Source: Madurella fahalii
Taxonomy: Eukaryota; Ascomycota; Sordariomycetes; Sordariales
Assembly (NCBI GenBank): GCA_029876055.1
Contig: CM056876.1
Span: 1,798,001 to 1,862,000 of the forward strand
DNA length: 64,000 bases
Direction: 5' to 3'
Part shown: one piece after another, positions 9,901 to 19,466 of the stretch
Position numbering within the stretch: the first letter of the stretch is position 1
Layout: each line of letters opens with the position of its first letter
The notes under the pieces: model-generated
The model's input: only the letters and a program-made list of their open reading frames with translations
What the model was told of the DNA's origin: nothing
Database searches by the model: none
Made by a program: the position numbers and the translations under genes

Positions 9901-12260
9901 CAGTGACCCAGAATTTCGTTTTGGTTGATTTGGTCGAACTCTATCACGTCGCTGCAAAGACCAGTAAAAGCAAGGCAGCAGAGAAGGCTGTGTTCTGGTG
10001 CCGCCTTCCAAGCGATATCGCTATCGAGCATTCGCTTTGCGGTGTCCTCGGCGAGCGGTTTGCCTTCATGCGGCTTTTCTAACCGCGCGGCATCCTTCTT
10101 CCACAGTTTTGATTCAATTCTTCGGTAGAGGGCTGTAATCGTCGTAGGTGCCCCCTGAGAATTCATAGAAACGTCCCAACAGTAACAAAGTGCTTCTAGC
10201 TGTATCGGAATCCGAACTAGGTCTTGTAGAAGCGAATGACCCTGGAGGAACGCCTCGATTTCTGAGGCCTGCATGCCTGCAGCCATCTTGATGTAGGATT
10301 TTACTTGGTCCTGGTCGAAGCCAATTGTTTCCAGTTCCAGATCGACACGTCCAACATACGCCAGATTCAGCCCTGATGGCCGGGATGTGACGATGACGCG
10401 AGGTTGCTTTAGGAGGTCGTGAAGAAGTCCAGGCGTCTCGGAATCCAGCTCGCGGGACACTTCATCTAGCCCATCGAGGACGAACAGGGTCCTGCTCCGC
10501 TGGCCAGGGTCGTCCACTTTCTCTGCTAATGCTCTGGCGAGTTTGTCTCCATCTCCGGCACGGAAGTACTCGTCGTGAAGCCATTGTTCGAGGTTGTAAG
10601 CTGGGTTCAAGGGCAACTTCGCTTTCAGCGTGCGCAGAGGCACCCAGAATAAACGGTCGAACATGCCAGTCCACACGCCCTCGTGGAGGTAATTGTAAAC
10701 TATCCTTTTGCACAGTGTGGTTTTTCCCACGCCTGCCTGGCCCCGAATCAAAATCCGTTGCGACGGGGCTTCCGTACCATCTTGTCTTTTCCGGACGTCA
10801 AGAAGAGAATGTATAGATGCCTTCTTGTCTTGAGAAGGCGTTTTCACTTTGAGCCGAGCGGGGAGCGAAAAAGGGGACGATTTGCGACGCTTTGGATCTG
10901 CCTGCTCTGGATCTGCCTGCTCTGGATCTGCCTGCTCTGAGTGGCTGGCATTGACATCTACCTGCTCCACGACCGCGAGATTAATGTAGCACTGCTCCAT
11001 GGGCAGTCGATCACCCGAGAGCCGCTCGATTTTGAGGAGTTCTTCATCGTTTTCTAGATAGTGTTTCCGCACTTCGATATCCGCGTAAAACACCTGGGCT
11101 TCGAAGCAGCGCTTCCAAGCCTCGTTAAGCAGGTCTGCCGGAAGGGCGTCTTTTTTAGGTTCCTGGAAGTGTATCAAATCCGTATACTCTTCTCTCCATG
11201 GCCATCGGAAGCCCCGTCCCAGTTGGACTCTGCTTTTCCAATGGGGCTGCCCCAGGGTATCGGCAACCAATTTAACCCATTCGTAGACACGTCGATGGCG
11301 GGATTCGCACCCAATTGGCACAAGGACTTGATCGAAGAGCTGGACGATTTGATGTTTATGGCCCTCAGTCTCCCGGTCTTCAGTCTTCCAGGCCAGTTCA
11401 AGCTGTGCATAAAGACCGCATAGAAATTCCTTCTCGGAGCGGCAGGGGACAGTTTTGATAAATTTCTCGAGGTGGCTGAAGGCTTTTGCCTCGAGAAGCA
11501 TATCCGTGAACCGAAGAGCTACATACCAACTCTTCTGCTTCTGTCGAAGCTTGACAGCCTCGGCAGCGCCTCCTAAACTGTTGACCAAGCCGGAAACGGC
11601 GTTGGCCACGTCGACCATGGAGCGTACCAAAGCCGGCAGATCCGCCAACTGCATTAGACCGTCGAATAGCTTCGCCGGATCCATGGTGGGCACCGCACCG
11701 GCCACCTTGGCGACACCTCCTATAACGGGCTGCATATTGCGCCAGAGCGCTCTGTAGGGACTTTCGTCGTTCGGAATGCCAAGCAGGGCCTGATGCGCGT
11801 AGCAAGCGGCTTGAGCGAGGCGGAGTTCTCGCTCTTCGCTCAAGGTTCCGAGCTGCTTTAACAAAGGTTCGTGCAGCTCCTCGCGGCTAAGGCCAGCGGT
11901 TTTCGTATCTATCAGGGCGTCCAGGACGGACGACAAAGTGCGGATTAGCCGATATTGGGATATGGGATCGGCCTGGTCCACGGCGGCCTTGAGCCGCGTT
12001 TGCAGGCTCTTCAACACAGACCCAAGCTCAAGATCGGCGGTTTTGTTCCCGCCAGCGCAGCGGAGGACGGACACAAATGCCTCCAGGATCTGGTGTTCGA
12101 GGATATTACCGTCTGCTGTACCGTGAATCACAGCGTTGCCAAAAGCCCGGGATAGGTCTTGATAACTGCTGGCGGTGGTGATAGGGGTGAGTGCAGCAGC
12201 CTCTGGCACGTGGGACGGACGGCGGTCATCCCGGAAGATCTTGATCATCTCCTTTACCAA
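6945..12260 (-). CDS. NACHT-HEAT NLR-like receptor (STAND NTPase)
   Basis: A 1771-residue single-exon protein with three parts. Residues about 30-350 are helical and resemble the ARM-like N-terminal region found ahead of NACHT in fungal STAND proteins (inference). The NACHT NTPase spans about 500-850, with Walker A GQAGVGKTT at 507-515, Walker B LFVLDGLDE with acidic residues at 596-600, and the VTSRPS sensor at 624-629. From about 1038 to 1700 there are 20 tandem 33-34-residue HEAT-like units of the form SPEVLEAIIGRLQDEDxxVR. A Glu-Gln-Ala-Asp linker repeat lies at 442-456. Proteins of this design act as cytoplasmic non-self sensors in heterokaryon incompatibility or defence: the repeats sense a ligand and nucleotide exchange triggers oligomerisation. 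No death-effector domain such as HET is recognisable at the N-terminus. It sits between a RIP-damaged repeat block and a pseudogene, typical of fast-evolving NLR loci. Confidence 0.9.
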   Translation of the reverse strand: MVKEMIKIFRDDRRPSHVPEAAALTPITTASSYQDLSRAFGNAVIHGTADGNILEHQILEAFVSVLRCAGGNKTADLELGSVLKSLQTRLKAAVDQADPISQYRLIRTLSSVLDALIDTKTAGLSREELHEPLLKQLGTLSEERELRLAQAACYAHQALLGIPNDESPYRALWRNMQPVIGGVAKVAGAVPTMDPAKLFDGLMQLADLPALVRSMVDVANAVSGLVNSLGGAAEAVKLRQKQKSWYVALRFTDMLLEAKAFSHLEKFIKTVPCRSEKEFLCGLYAQLELAWKTEDRETEGHKHQIVQLFDQVLVPIGCESRHRRVYEWVKLVADTLGQPHWKSRVQLGRGFRWPWREEYTDLIHFQEPKKDALPADLLNEAWKRCFEAQVFYADIEVRKHYLENDEELLKIERLSGDRLPMEQCYINLAVVEQVDVNASHSEQADPEQADPEQADPKRRKSSPFSLPARLKVKTPSQDKKASIHSLLDVRKRQDGTEAPSQRILIRGQAGVGKTTLCKRIVYNYLHEGVWTGMFDRLFWVPLRTLKAKLPLNPAYNLEQWLHDEYFRAGDGDKLARALAEKVDDPGQRSRTLFVLDGLDEVSRELDSETPGLLHDLLKQPRVIVTSRPSGLNLAYVGRVDLELETIGFDQDQVKSYIKMAAGMQASEIEAFLQGHSLLQDLVRIPIQLEALCYCWDVSMNSQGAPTTITALYRRIESKLWKKDAARLEKPHEGKPLAEDTAKRMLDSDIAWKAAPEHSLLCCLAFTGLCSDVIEFDQINQNEILGHWGRGLEGLQAADARPSCLSLAKISFLRSSDAASDPGNRSYHFLHLTFQEFFAAQYFVEHWISGRKLDVPNLGPSSPETEPTAEVFLRKEKYKARYDVFWRFVAGLLHEKRDDGQLCRFFHTIDNEPRDLLGPTHQRLVMHCLNEVPSNKSMSFARLRTGFEKQLSGWVLFECSFRDRSSLASEMELPEQVLEDAIREGSEDAKVKILFALRKVSATAIELLPNWLKDGVSAQLQVAALSIPQPLKGLPPTTLEPIIDRLQDEHGGVRRAAVKALARQGPYSPEVLEAILGRLQDKDSPVRQAAVEALASQVKHKPAVHEAIAGLLVQDEDVHVRLAAVTAFADQAKHSPAILEAILDQFQDYNEEYREEVVSALSGPAAYSPAVLKMIIGGLDDWDKGVRRVARETLVEEAARSSAFLKTMISMLRDENRNVRRAIIDALEGQATHSPEALEAILGQLQDKESPVRQIAVKALGRQAKHLPAVHEAIAGLLVQDEDIYIQLAIVEAFVDQTRHFPKILEAIIDFLQNEDEFVRRTVFQAITSYAKYSPESLEAMISRLQNEHRSGQRAIVEVLLGLPIHSPEVFETIINWLQDEDWLVRQGIVKSLARQTEPSPKVLDVMIGQLQDENSSVRRTIVEALTSYIEYSSEVLDAIIGRLQDEHREVRMAAVEALAGPAVNSPEVLEGVIGLLQDEDILVQQAVVQALARQAEDSPYIFEAIIGRLQDKDWPVRQATVKILLGQTEYSPEALPTVIGLLQNENGFVREAVTRTLVRQAKYSPEVVEAIIGLLQDEYKFVQRAAIDTLVRQAEYSPEFVEAIIGLLQDKDVLTRQAVTEALVHQAEYSSKVLEAIIGRLQDEDWLVRHGAIKTLLTQAKCSPEALKAIISLLQDEDQFIRRAAIETLTGLATLSPDILIQNAESLYKYWLERSFDEHCSLYVDDEFYIDMPEWIRTVSSPEADRFRDAIQKAQETLGILELERRRKDTK
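10894..10938 (-). repeat. 15-bp triplicated in-frame minisatellite
   Basis: GGATCTGCCTGCTCT occurs three times in a row inside the NLR gene. On the coding strand it adds (EQADP)x3 in the linker before the NACHT domain. Its exact identity across copies suggests recent slippage and probable length polymorphism. Confidence 0.9.
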
Positions 12261-12675
12261 GGCCTACAGAGCGTGGGAGTCCCTCGGATCGGTACCGCTC
12301 CGCATGCGTCGCACAAGGTCGTCCGTCGCGGTCGGCCTGGACGGGTACTGGGCATGCGTCATATTGGTTTTCGTGGATAAACTCCACGGAGCGTGAGTGT
12401 GGTATCGAAACTTTCGGGCGCAATTGTGACGCGATACAGCTGTGTGGGCAACATTTAGATAGGACAGATAGGACGCGACGCCGGCGTTAAGCTGTCAGCG
12501 ACGCTCGGCAGAGTCCTGATGGGAGCGAACGTTTGAGCCGGATGGCGGGGCCACTGCCGAAACGCCATGATTGCGGCGCGGCGCGGATGCGACTTCTCAG
12601 GGACGCAAGTTGGCTGGGTTAGGGTTACCCAGCAACTGCATTTCGACACTTAAAAGGACTTATCCTAGTCGCTAC
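12261..12675. other. 5' region of the NLR gene
   Basis: This region separates the divergent starts of the NLR gene and the F-box pseudogene. No clear TATA box or conserved site is seen; it presumably contains the NLR promoter. Confidence 0.35.
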
Positions 12676-13245
12676 ATGGTGCACATTCTACAGCTCCTGC
12701 CCGAGTTAGTTCATCAAATTCTCTTATCCTGCATCTACTCACGCGGCGTCACCAGGGCGCTGAGGCTTAAGGCTCGTGTGCTGTGTGTTTTACAACCTGC
12801 TCCAGCCTGCTCTGTTTGAGTCGCGGCTAAAAACTTTTGGGCGCTCGCGGTAACCTGCAACAATGGCGGATCAAGAGAATCTGAGAAACTACAGTGTTCA
12901 GAAACTGTGCCACGCATGTGTCGTCTATCGGGTCCGTATCGAACGTGATCCATCCATCGGGCGCTTGGTCGAGATTCGACAGGTCGGCAGAGTCATTCTT
13001 GTCAAGAAACCGGAGACGATAACGCTGGAGCCGTTGTCGATGCGCTGTGCTGGTGGCTCTCCCCTGGCATCAACTTCCTCAGCCCCGCGGCTCACCTCAA
13101 CCACCCACCCCTAACTAACCGACTGCATTTGGCGGGCCATAGCCCGATCAAGGATATCAACATGTTCTCATCACCTATGAAACTAGCAGCGCTAGGCGGC
13201 AAAACGGAGATGGGAATGCTCTTTTATGAACATCTACAAGAGTAA
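12676..13245 (+). pseudogene. Broken F-box/ankyrin-type protein gene
   Basis: The start (12676) encodes an F-box-like opening, MVHILQLLPELVHQILLSC, then SRGVTRALRLK. The frame shifts by one near 12771 and continues as LVCCVFYNLLQPALFESRL, hits a TAA at 12851 (a CAA-to-TAA change would explain it), resumes as RIERDPSIGRLVEIRQ, then shifts again near 13030 into VVDALCWWLSPGIN and an ankyrin-like tract (LHLAGH..., SPMKLAALGG) ending at TAA 13243. The order of blocks fits fungal F-box plus ankyrin proteins as I remember them. Two frameshifts and one stop make it a pseudogene unless unrecognised introns rescue it. The downstream sequence to about 14000 may hold more of it. Confidence 0.6.
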
Positions 13246-14847
13246 GACCCGCCCATTAGACCGTGATTGGAGGACAAGATTTCAACCGAAACCATCGTGG
13301 GAGCCGCTCTCCTTGGAGGTCTTTTTATTAGAGCAAGGCCTCGGGCAACTATAAGGTTTCGTTTGCTACCTCGTCGCCGCCGTTATCGGCACCATTTCTA
13401 GTGTTTTTTTGACTGTGGAGCTCTTCCCATGTTCCGTCTTTGAGCTTGCTCGGCTCGTTGTCGACAATCTCCACAGGCCGTACTCCGGTATATACGAGGA
13501 AGATACAACAGCCCGCCAGTTGTATACAATGCCCCTCGACTAGAAAGACAGCTGTATCCTACACAATGTTGAATGTCAGTAGAGAGATTAAGCTATTTAC
13601 ACTCGCGACTAGTTTTCTATTGATATTGGGCTTCCGCAGATTGAAGTAGATGGCTATTACCGTATTAAAGAACTACTGAAATGGCATATCTCTCAGCATT
13701 ACGATAGCTAGACGGAGGCGACTTGCGTTCTTGATCGCCTTGCAGTCGTTTCTGTCTATATGTTGGCCATTGATGTCGGTATACGGCTGCTAATACTACC
13801 GAAAGTATTCCTAGGACGAGCCTTTCGATGTGATCCTATAATTGTTATATGGTCAATAAAGTCCATCGTAATGCTTGTATCCGCCTTCTAGATCGCCTCG
13901 TCCCAGGCCTCTAGGTAATTTAAGTCATAGTATCCTTGGTCCCTGTTAGGAAGGAGGGAGGGAATCCAAGAGCTTCACAAGGTACCTTTTCCATTTCTGC
14001 AAGATACTACCCATCATTTTGGGTTTAGTACTAGAATCTACGCGACGAGGTTTGAAAAAGCGTTGTATCTCACTTGAGTACGGAGCGCCGCATGCTATTC
14101 CGCCGTAAAGGCCTGGTTTCCCGGGCACACCCAGTGTATGGTATCCGGTTCTTCAGAATGAAAGGCCTAGCTAAGCTAGTGCAGGCGGTAAGCCAGACCT
14201 GCCAACTAGGTCCATTTCCAACTCATCGCGATGTATTTCCCATACGTGCAAATGAAGAGTGACACAGATGCTGTGACGAAGCTGACAAAGTTTACTGCGC
14301 AAATCAGCAGCTAGGCATGGATAATGTGACGTACTTCACACGCATCTTGGAAAGGGATGGGGGCAACTCACCACGTCCAGCCTCGTTTGAGGTGGACGGA
14401 TTTATCATTTACTAGTAGGCTCCCGGTGCGTGAGAGGGCTTTGCAAACGAAATCAAAACTTCTTAGGCTGCTAGATTATCGCACAAGAGAAGTCATGTCT
14501 CATTATATGCCAATCTTCCCTCCGAGACGAGGGAGAAAATAGAAAAACATGATGGCTCTCAAAAACCTACCCCTTCCACGAGCCATTCATATCTCGAGAA
14601 CCAGTCTTCCCAAAGCCTTGCAAAAAGTCCTTTTTCTTTCCCCCCTCAGGAAAAGGTATCCTGGCACTGTTGTGATCCGTCCTGTCCTTCCGGATAAAAC
14701 TGCGCCGATAGTGTTACAAAGCGAACTAGACATAGACTTCCGAGCCCTACCCACCATTCGGTCACTAAACGCCAGGAACGCTCATTCGATAGGTCGTAAA
14801 ATCATCATCATCACCAAAGATGTCTCAGACACCCAGAGTTTAATGGC
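13246..14847. other. Gene-poor spacer, possible pseudogene continuation
   Basis: Several short frames with coding-like composition (for example around 13650-13860) are broken by stops, so decayed sequence downstream of the F-box/ankyrin relic is possible. No intact gene is supported. Confidence 0.35.
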
Positions 14848-15537
14848 TCAGTCATTAACGAACACTTGAATCCCGCCACGGCCAGGCACAAAGCGTCCTC
14901 CAGGCGGGGGTGGCGCGGCAGCCTGCGCCGGCGGCGGAGGAGGATGCGTCGGAGCGAAGCCAGCTGGACGGGGCGGGGGCGGATGATTGGCATGCGTGTA
15001 CATGCCGGGGTAGACGGGCTGAAACGCGCCGGGCTGGGGATTCGGGGAACGACCATGAAGTGGCATCATTCCCGGGTGCGGAAAGGGCGCCTGCGGGTGG
15101 CCATACCCCTCGAAACTCCCGACGCTGCTGTCGTCGTCGTCGTCGTCGTCGCTCACATCTTGGACGGTGGCATTTCTCGGCCAGGTCCCCGTGGGAGGAC
15201 GCGGCGGGGATGCGCGAGAAGAACGGCCCTTCTTGGACGATTTCGCTTTCTTGCGCGTAGCCGGTTTTGGACCTGGGTAGTCGTACCAGTACGGCGTAGT
15301 AGATTCGACTAGGTAGACATCACTCCTTCCGCTGCTAGACCACGAGAACATGGAGGCACCGGAACCGGTGCTCCGAGTTTCAATGTCGTCGCTGTCGTAG
15401 GCCCGGATGCTCTTGACCCTCATGGGGTTCCGCCCGCTAAAGTAGAGGAGGGCATTTACAGCCGCCGTCTTGGGGAGGCGGCGCTCCCTGCAACGGCCCC
15501 GCGAGTTCGAGCCCGAGCTGCTCGAGTCGGAAAACAT
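14848..15537 (-). CDS. Uncharacterised Ser/Asp/Pro-rich protein
   Basis: Starting at the ATG at 15537 this gives 229 residues; an upstream ATG at 15657 in the same frame would add 40 residues of poor composition, so the shorter form is preferred. The protein has a Ser-rich start (MFSDSSSSGSNSRG), a middle block VYLVESTTPYWYDYPGPKP that looks conserved in shape, a basic KKAKSSKKGRSSR patch, an acidic run of seven Asp encoded by GAC repeats, and a proline/glycine-rich C-terminus (PPPPRPAGF, PPPPPAQAA). It is predicted to be disordered and soluble. No catalytic motif is visible and I do not recognise a named family. A TATATAAG-like box lies only about 25 bp upstream of this ATG (15560-15568), so the true start could be further downstream. 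Confidence 0.65.
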   Translation of the reverse strand: MFSDSSSSGSNSRGRCRERRLPKTAAVNALLYFSGRNPMRVKSIRAYDSDDIETRSTGSGASMFSWSSSGRSDVYLVESTTPYWYDYPGPKPATRKKAKSSKKGRSSRASPPRPPTGTWPRNATVQDVSDDDDDDDSSVGSFEGYGHPQAPFPHPGMMPLHGRSPNPQPGAFQPVYPGMYTHANHPPPPRPAGFAPTHPPPPPAQAAAPPPPGGRFVPGRGGIQVFVND

Positions 15538-18500
15538 GGTTGGAGGGGGGAGTCGTGGCCTTATATACGCAATTCCGGGCGGTATTAGCGAGCCTTGCTC
15601 TAGGTGGATGAGCAAAGGCGGACGACAACAGGGGCAATGCCTGCGGGACAATGACAAGTGGACAAGTGATGAGTGACCCAGGGGTTGACCCTTGCGGCCA
15701 ATTGAGATCGTTGAGATACTAGTTCGGGGCGAGTGACGAGAGTCAAACTTTGGAAGAGTTTACAAGGAAAGGAGGACCAACATGGAAAAAGATAGACACA
15801 GCATTTTATGGGCCGGGCAAAACCTGAGCATACTCGGGGAGCTCACCACGTAGGGAGGTGCATGGGGAGACGCCGCAGAGCGACCTCCTGGCTGACTGCT
15901 CTGCAGCTAAGTCGGGCGGCGCGTCTGGGGCTGCAATGCGCATGGTTACATTCAAAGAACCCGAGCCGGAGGCAGACAAGGCGACCAGGTATCTGGCCAA
16001 ACTGCACGACGCTTTGGGCATCGCAGATTCGCCAGCTCCCTGTGGAATGCTGATCCGGCTGCCTCGATTCGTCCCAGAGCCTCGGAGCCTCAGAAGTCGC
16101 GAGAAGGTCGGATGGACGTGTGTCTGGTACACACACTCTGGTCGGGCGCAGATTTGATTGGCTGTCCGTCTTCAGGGCCGCTCTTGGGCGCAAGGTGCGT
16201 GCTGAAAACCAGTAAGCCACGCGCCCTGCTTCCCAGAGGAGGCCGGAACCTGCAGTTGGGTAGCTGCATCACAGCTTGGCGGTAAAAAAGGCTCAAGGTG
16301 CGGGCGCCCTTGTGCACCCCTTTCCTCACCCCGGCGTTCGGCGGTAAGAGGGCGGGCTCTGCTCATGAGGGAAGAGGTCCGTGAATGGAGCCACGAGGAG
16401 ACGATGGGAGAAGCAAGTGCTAGTCTTCAGTTACGCCGCCCGACCAGAACCGCCACTCGACCGGTCAGGTTGCTACCCAAGGTAGTTAGGTATCGAACGG
16501 GCATGGTTGAAGCAGGATTAGAAATGGCCACTGCTCTTAGCGCCGATGAAGTTTCTTGAGCACGACCTGGGGATGTCTTTGGTCAGGAGGGCGGGGCAAC
16601 CCGGGGTATCGCTAAGCTAAGACAACGTAACCGCAGCCTTACGGAAGAGCTTGGCAAATGGTGCCGCTAATATTTCGAGTGAGGCTGCACCAGTACACCA
16701 GCACACCAGACGTCCCATATGGCTCGATTTTGGGTGTGGTAATGGTGTGAAGTGTAGAGCAAAGACAATTTAACGAGGCGGCTCGGGAATGGCTCGTTTC
16801 CAATAGTTTTGGCGCTTTGCTTGACTCGCTCTGCGCGGGGGCAACAAAGCTACGCAATATGAAGAGAGCACCGAGAGAAGATGTTTTGTCTCCTTTTGAG
16901 TCGCGGTTGTTCATCTCGTTCCATTTATCGGAGAAGGAGAATGGGTGCTTGTAGTGGTGGGCTCCCGGCGCATGGCCCGGACTTGGTTTGCCGTAACGAC
17001 TGAGATGGCATCTTGCCAGGAATCGCGAGGTTTACCAACCTGGAATGGAAGCTGAGGGGCTTGGTTCGTTGGGCTCACAACAGCTACCGATCGTCTCACT
17101 GCCGAGGTCCGCCGAGGTCGGGCGCTCAAACCTGAGGTGTGAGGTGTGTCTAAATTTTCCACGGAGCGAAGCGCAACTTCCATCACAAAATACCCACAAA
17201 ACCGTTGTTTCGATCATGTAATTGGGGGGATGGGGGGTGCGCAAAGCTGGGAATTGCGTCTTTTGTCTCGCTCCCTCTCTCTTCGAGCAGCCCGGTTGGT
17301 GAGACTTGCACGGAACTCGGAATTTACATCAACGCTTGTTCAGGGATTTAAACAACGGAGCGCTGTGAGTTCTCTGCACTTCGTTTTTAATTATAGGGGG
17401 CTGTGCCGCTAATACCGTGCGGCCCGGGGCATTTTCAACCGAGTGCATTCTCCCGTGTGCGGTTGCCAGTCTTCAATTTCGGCGCCGGCAAAGCAAAGCA
17501 GCCATCCCAAGACTCGGGACTGGGAAGATGACCCCACAATCTCCTCGCCCGCGACGCTTCGGCTGCAGATCGCTTGTTCGCTCGTAGAACTGGAGCTGAA
17601 CAGCCGGCCTGCCTCACCTGTGGTGTTATGGAGACAAACAACACAAACTCTATGCTAAGGCAGCGCTCGCCGACGGGCCATTGCAGTTTTTTTTTGTCCA
17701 AGTTCGGTTTGCCCGACCGCGTGACGAGTTCTGGACCCCGACGCCCGTTAACAAACCACCCTCGATCATGCAAATCCGTGGGCGCTGAGCCCGTTCCACT
17801 CATCAGTACAGCAAGCCCTGTTGGCCGAGTTGTTTGCACGCTGTCTTGACGGACCAGTCCGAGAAATCACTTCCGGACCCCTCTTCGTCAAACACTTCAT
17901 TCCCTTGGTACCTACTATACCCCATCTCGCTATTGTATAGCCCAGAGAGGCAGCCTCCTCGGTCGTCCCTCATCCTCCGGCTCTGCTACGGGCGTGGGTT
18001 CGCTAGCCATAGGCTCAAATGGACGGACGAATCCCGGGCGTGGAAGATATTGGCCTTCTGCGGGCTGCAGATTGCAGATGCTGCTGAAGCCTGGCTAGCC
18101 AGGGCACTCGAGTGTTACCGGCCAAAAGGTGCTCACGAGCCCAAAGCGTCCATCACTCGGAGACTGCCGGTTAATTAACCTCCAGGGCGGATGGGACGAC
18201 GAGCTGCGGATCGTTTTGGGATCTTGCTTGCGAGACCTACGGTGGAATAAGTTGAGTAAAGTACTCGTAGATACCGCCCTGCCGATGGGGCAATGGCCTG
18301 CTTGGATCGTTTGCAAAGTTTGAACGATCGCTAAACGAGCCCAGAGCCTGCGACGATTCTCGTGGTGCCTGCGACGATTCTCGTGGTGCCAGCGACGATT
18401 CCGCTACCAGCACAGTCGACCTGAATGCGCAGGAAGCTGCAGCGAGCCTGTGTGCCAGACACTTGTTCCATGCCCGGGTAGGATGGGTGGAGGAGTGGGT

Positions 18501-19466
18501 GGCTTGATGTGGATGAGCCCGCGTTGGGTAAATGGACAGTAGTATTTGATATTATGACAATGTCTAACTACTCGACTCGTTCTAGCGATCGCTCATACAC
18601 TAGCAAATTTCTGGTTCCCTTCTCCCATTTCCCCCTCTCCTCTCCTCACTCTCTTTTCCGTATTCTCTTCTTTCATTCCCGGCTTGTTTCATTCTCTCTT
18701 TTTTTCTTGTTCATTTTTTCTTTCCCGCCCCTATATTTTCGTATTTCATCGTCATCTACCGTCAGACAGGTACAGTCAGGCATGGTTGTACTATGCAGGG
18801 GTACGGTCGATTTATCCGACTGGGACTGAGCCTGGCAATCCGGCATTGGATTCAAGGATCGCCCTGTGAGCGGTGCATATCCCTCGCGCACAGCAGATAT
18901 GCCAAGCAACTCCGACGGCCCCGCCAGAGCGATCCGCCCGAAGACGGGTGGGAGGTCAGGGCATCTGCAACCCGCCAATGGCAGTGTGTGCCGTAGCCCC
19001 CCAAATCGAGTCCGAAACCCAGACGGATAGACTTACCTGTCCCTGAACTGTCCGAAGGTCTCCCTCGTCTCCGCGCGCAGCCCATCCGGTTGTTCTCCGT
19101 GGTAGGACCGTGGACATCTGGGGCGGGACATGCGGATCCACAGCAGAGTGACTGTTCACGCCTTTTCAGCCTGGAGAAACTCGTCTGCCAATCATTCTCG
19201 CAACCACAAAAACACCGCCGCACACCTGCGCAGCAGAGCCCTCGGAGCCGACGAAAACTGCTGTCCCGGAGCGACGACCGCCCCGAGAATCACTACGGAA
19301 TAGGTTTTCAGGAAACAATTTTTTTTTTTTCCTCGCTCACCAGCAAAGGCAGCCGAATCTAAAGGCGTCGATGACTGGGCAGGGAGCCCTCGCCCGTCCT
19401 TGAAGAGTTGGCGGTGCCGACCGGACAGACTGGTGGTCTGACCCGTCAGACCCGTGAGACGCGACC
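15538..19466. other. Long intergenic region, 3.9 kb
   Basis: No gene is supported despite its length. Overlapping short open frames on both strands at 15800-16360 are GC-rich but lack recognisable motifs. It includes a pyrimidine-rich tract at 18619-18735 and a poly-T run at 19319-19330, which are ordinary fungal promoter features ahead of the gene at 19467. Confidence 0.4.
18346..18408. repeat. 21-bp tandem repeat, three copies
   Basis: GCCTGCGACGATTCTCGTGG plus T occurs at 18346 and again at 18367, with a third degenerate copy at 18388 (GCCAGCGACGATTCC...). It lies about 1.1 kb upstream of the gene at 19467. Confidence 0.8.

Noticed and set aside
15806..16360. Overlapping frames on both strands in GC-rich sequence
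   Set aside because: All frames are open by composition; none has a motif or clear splice structure.
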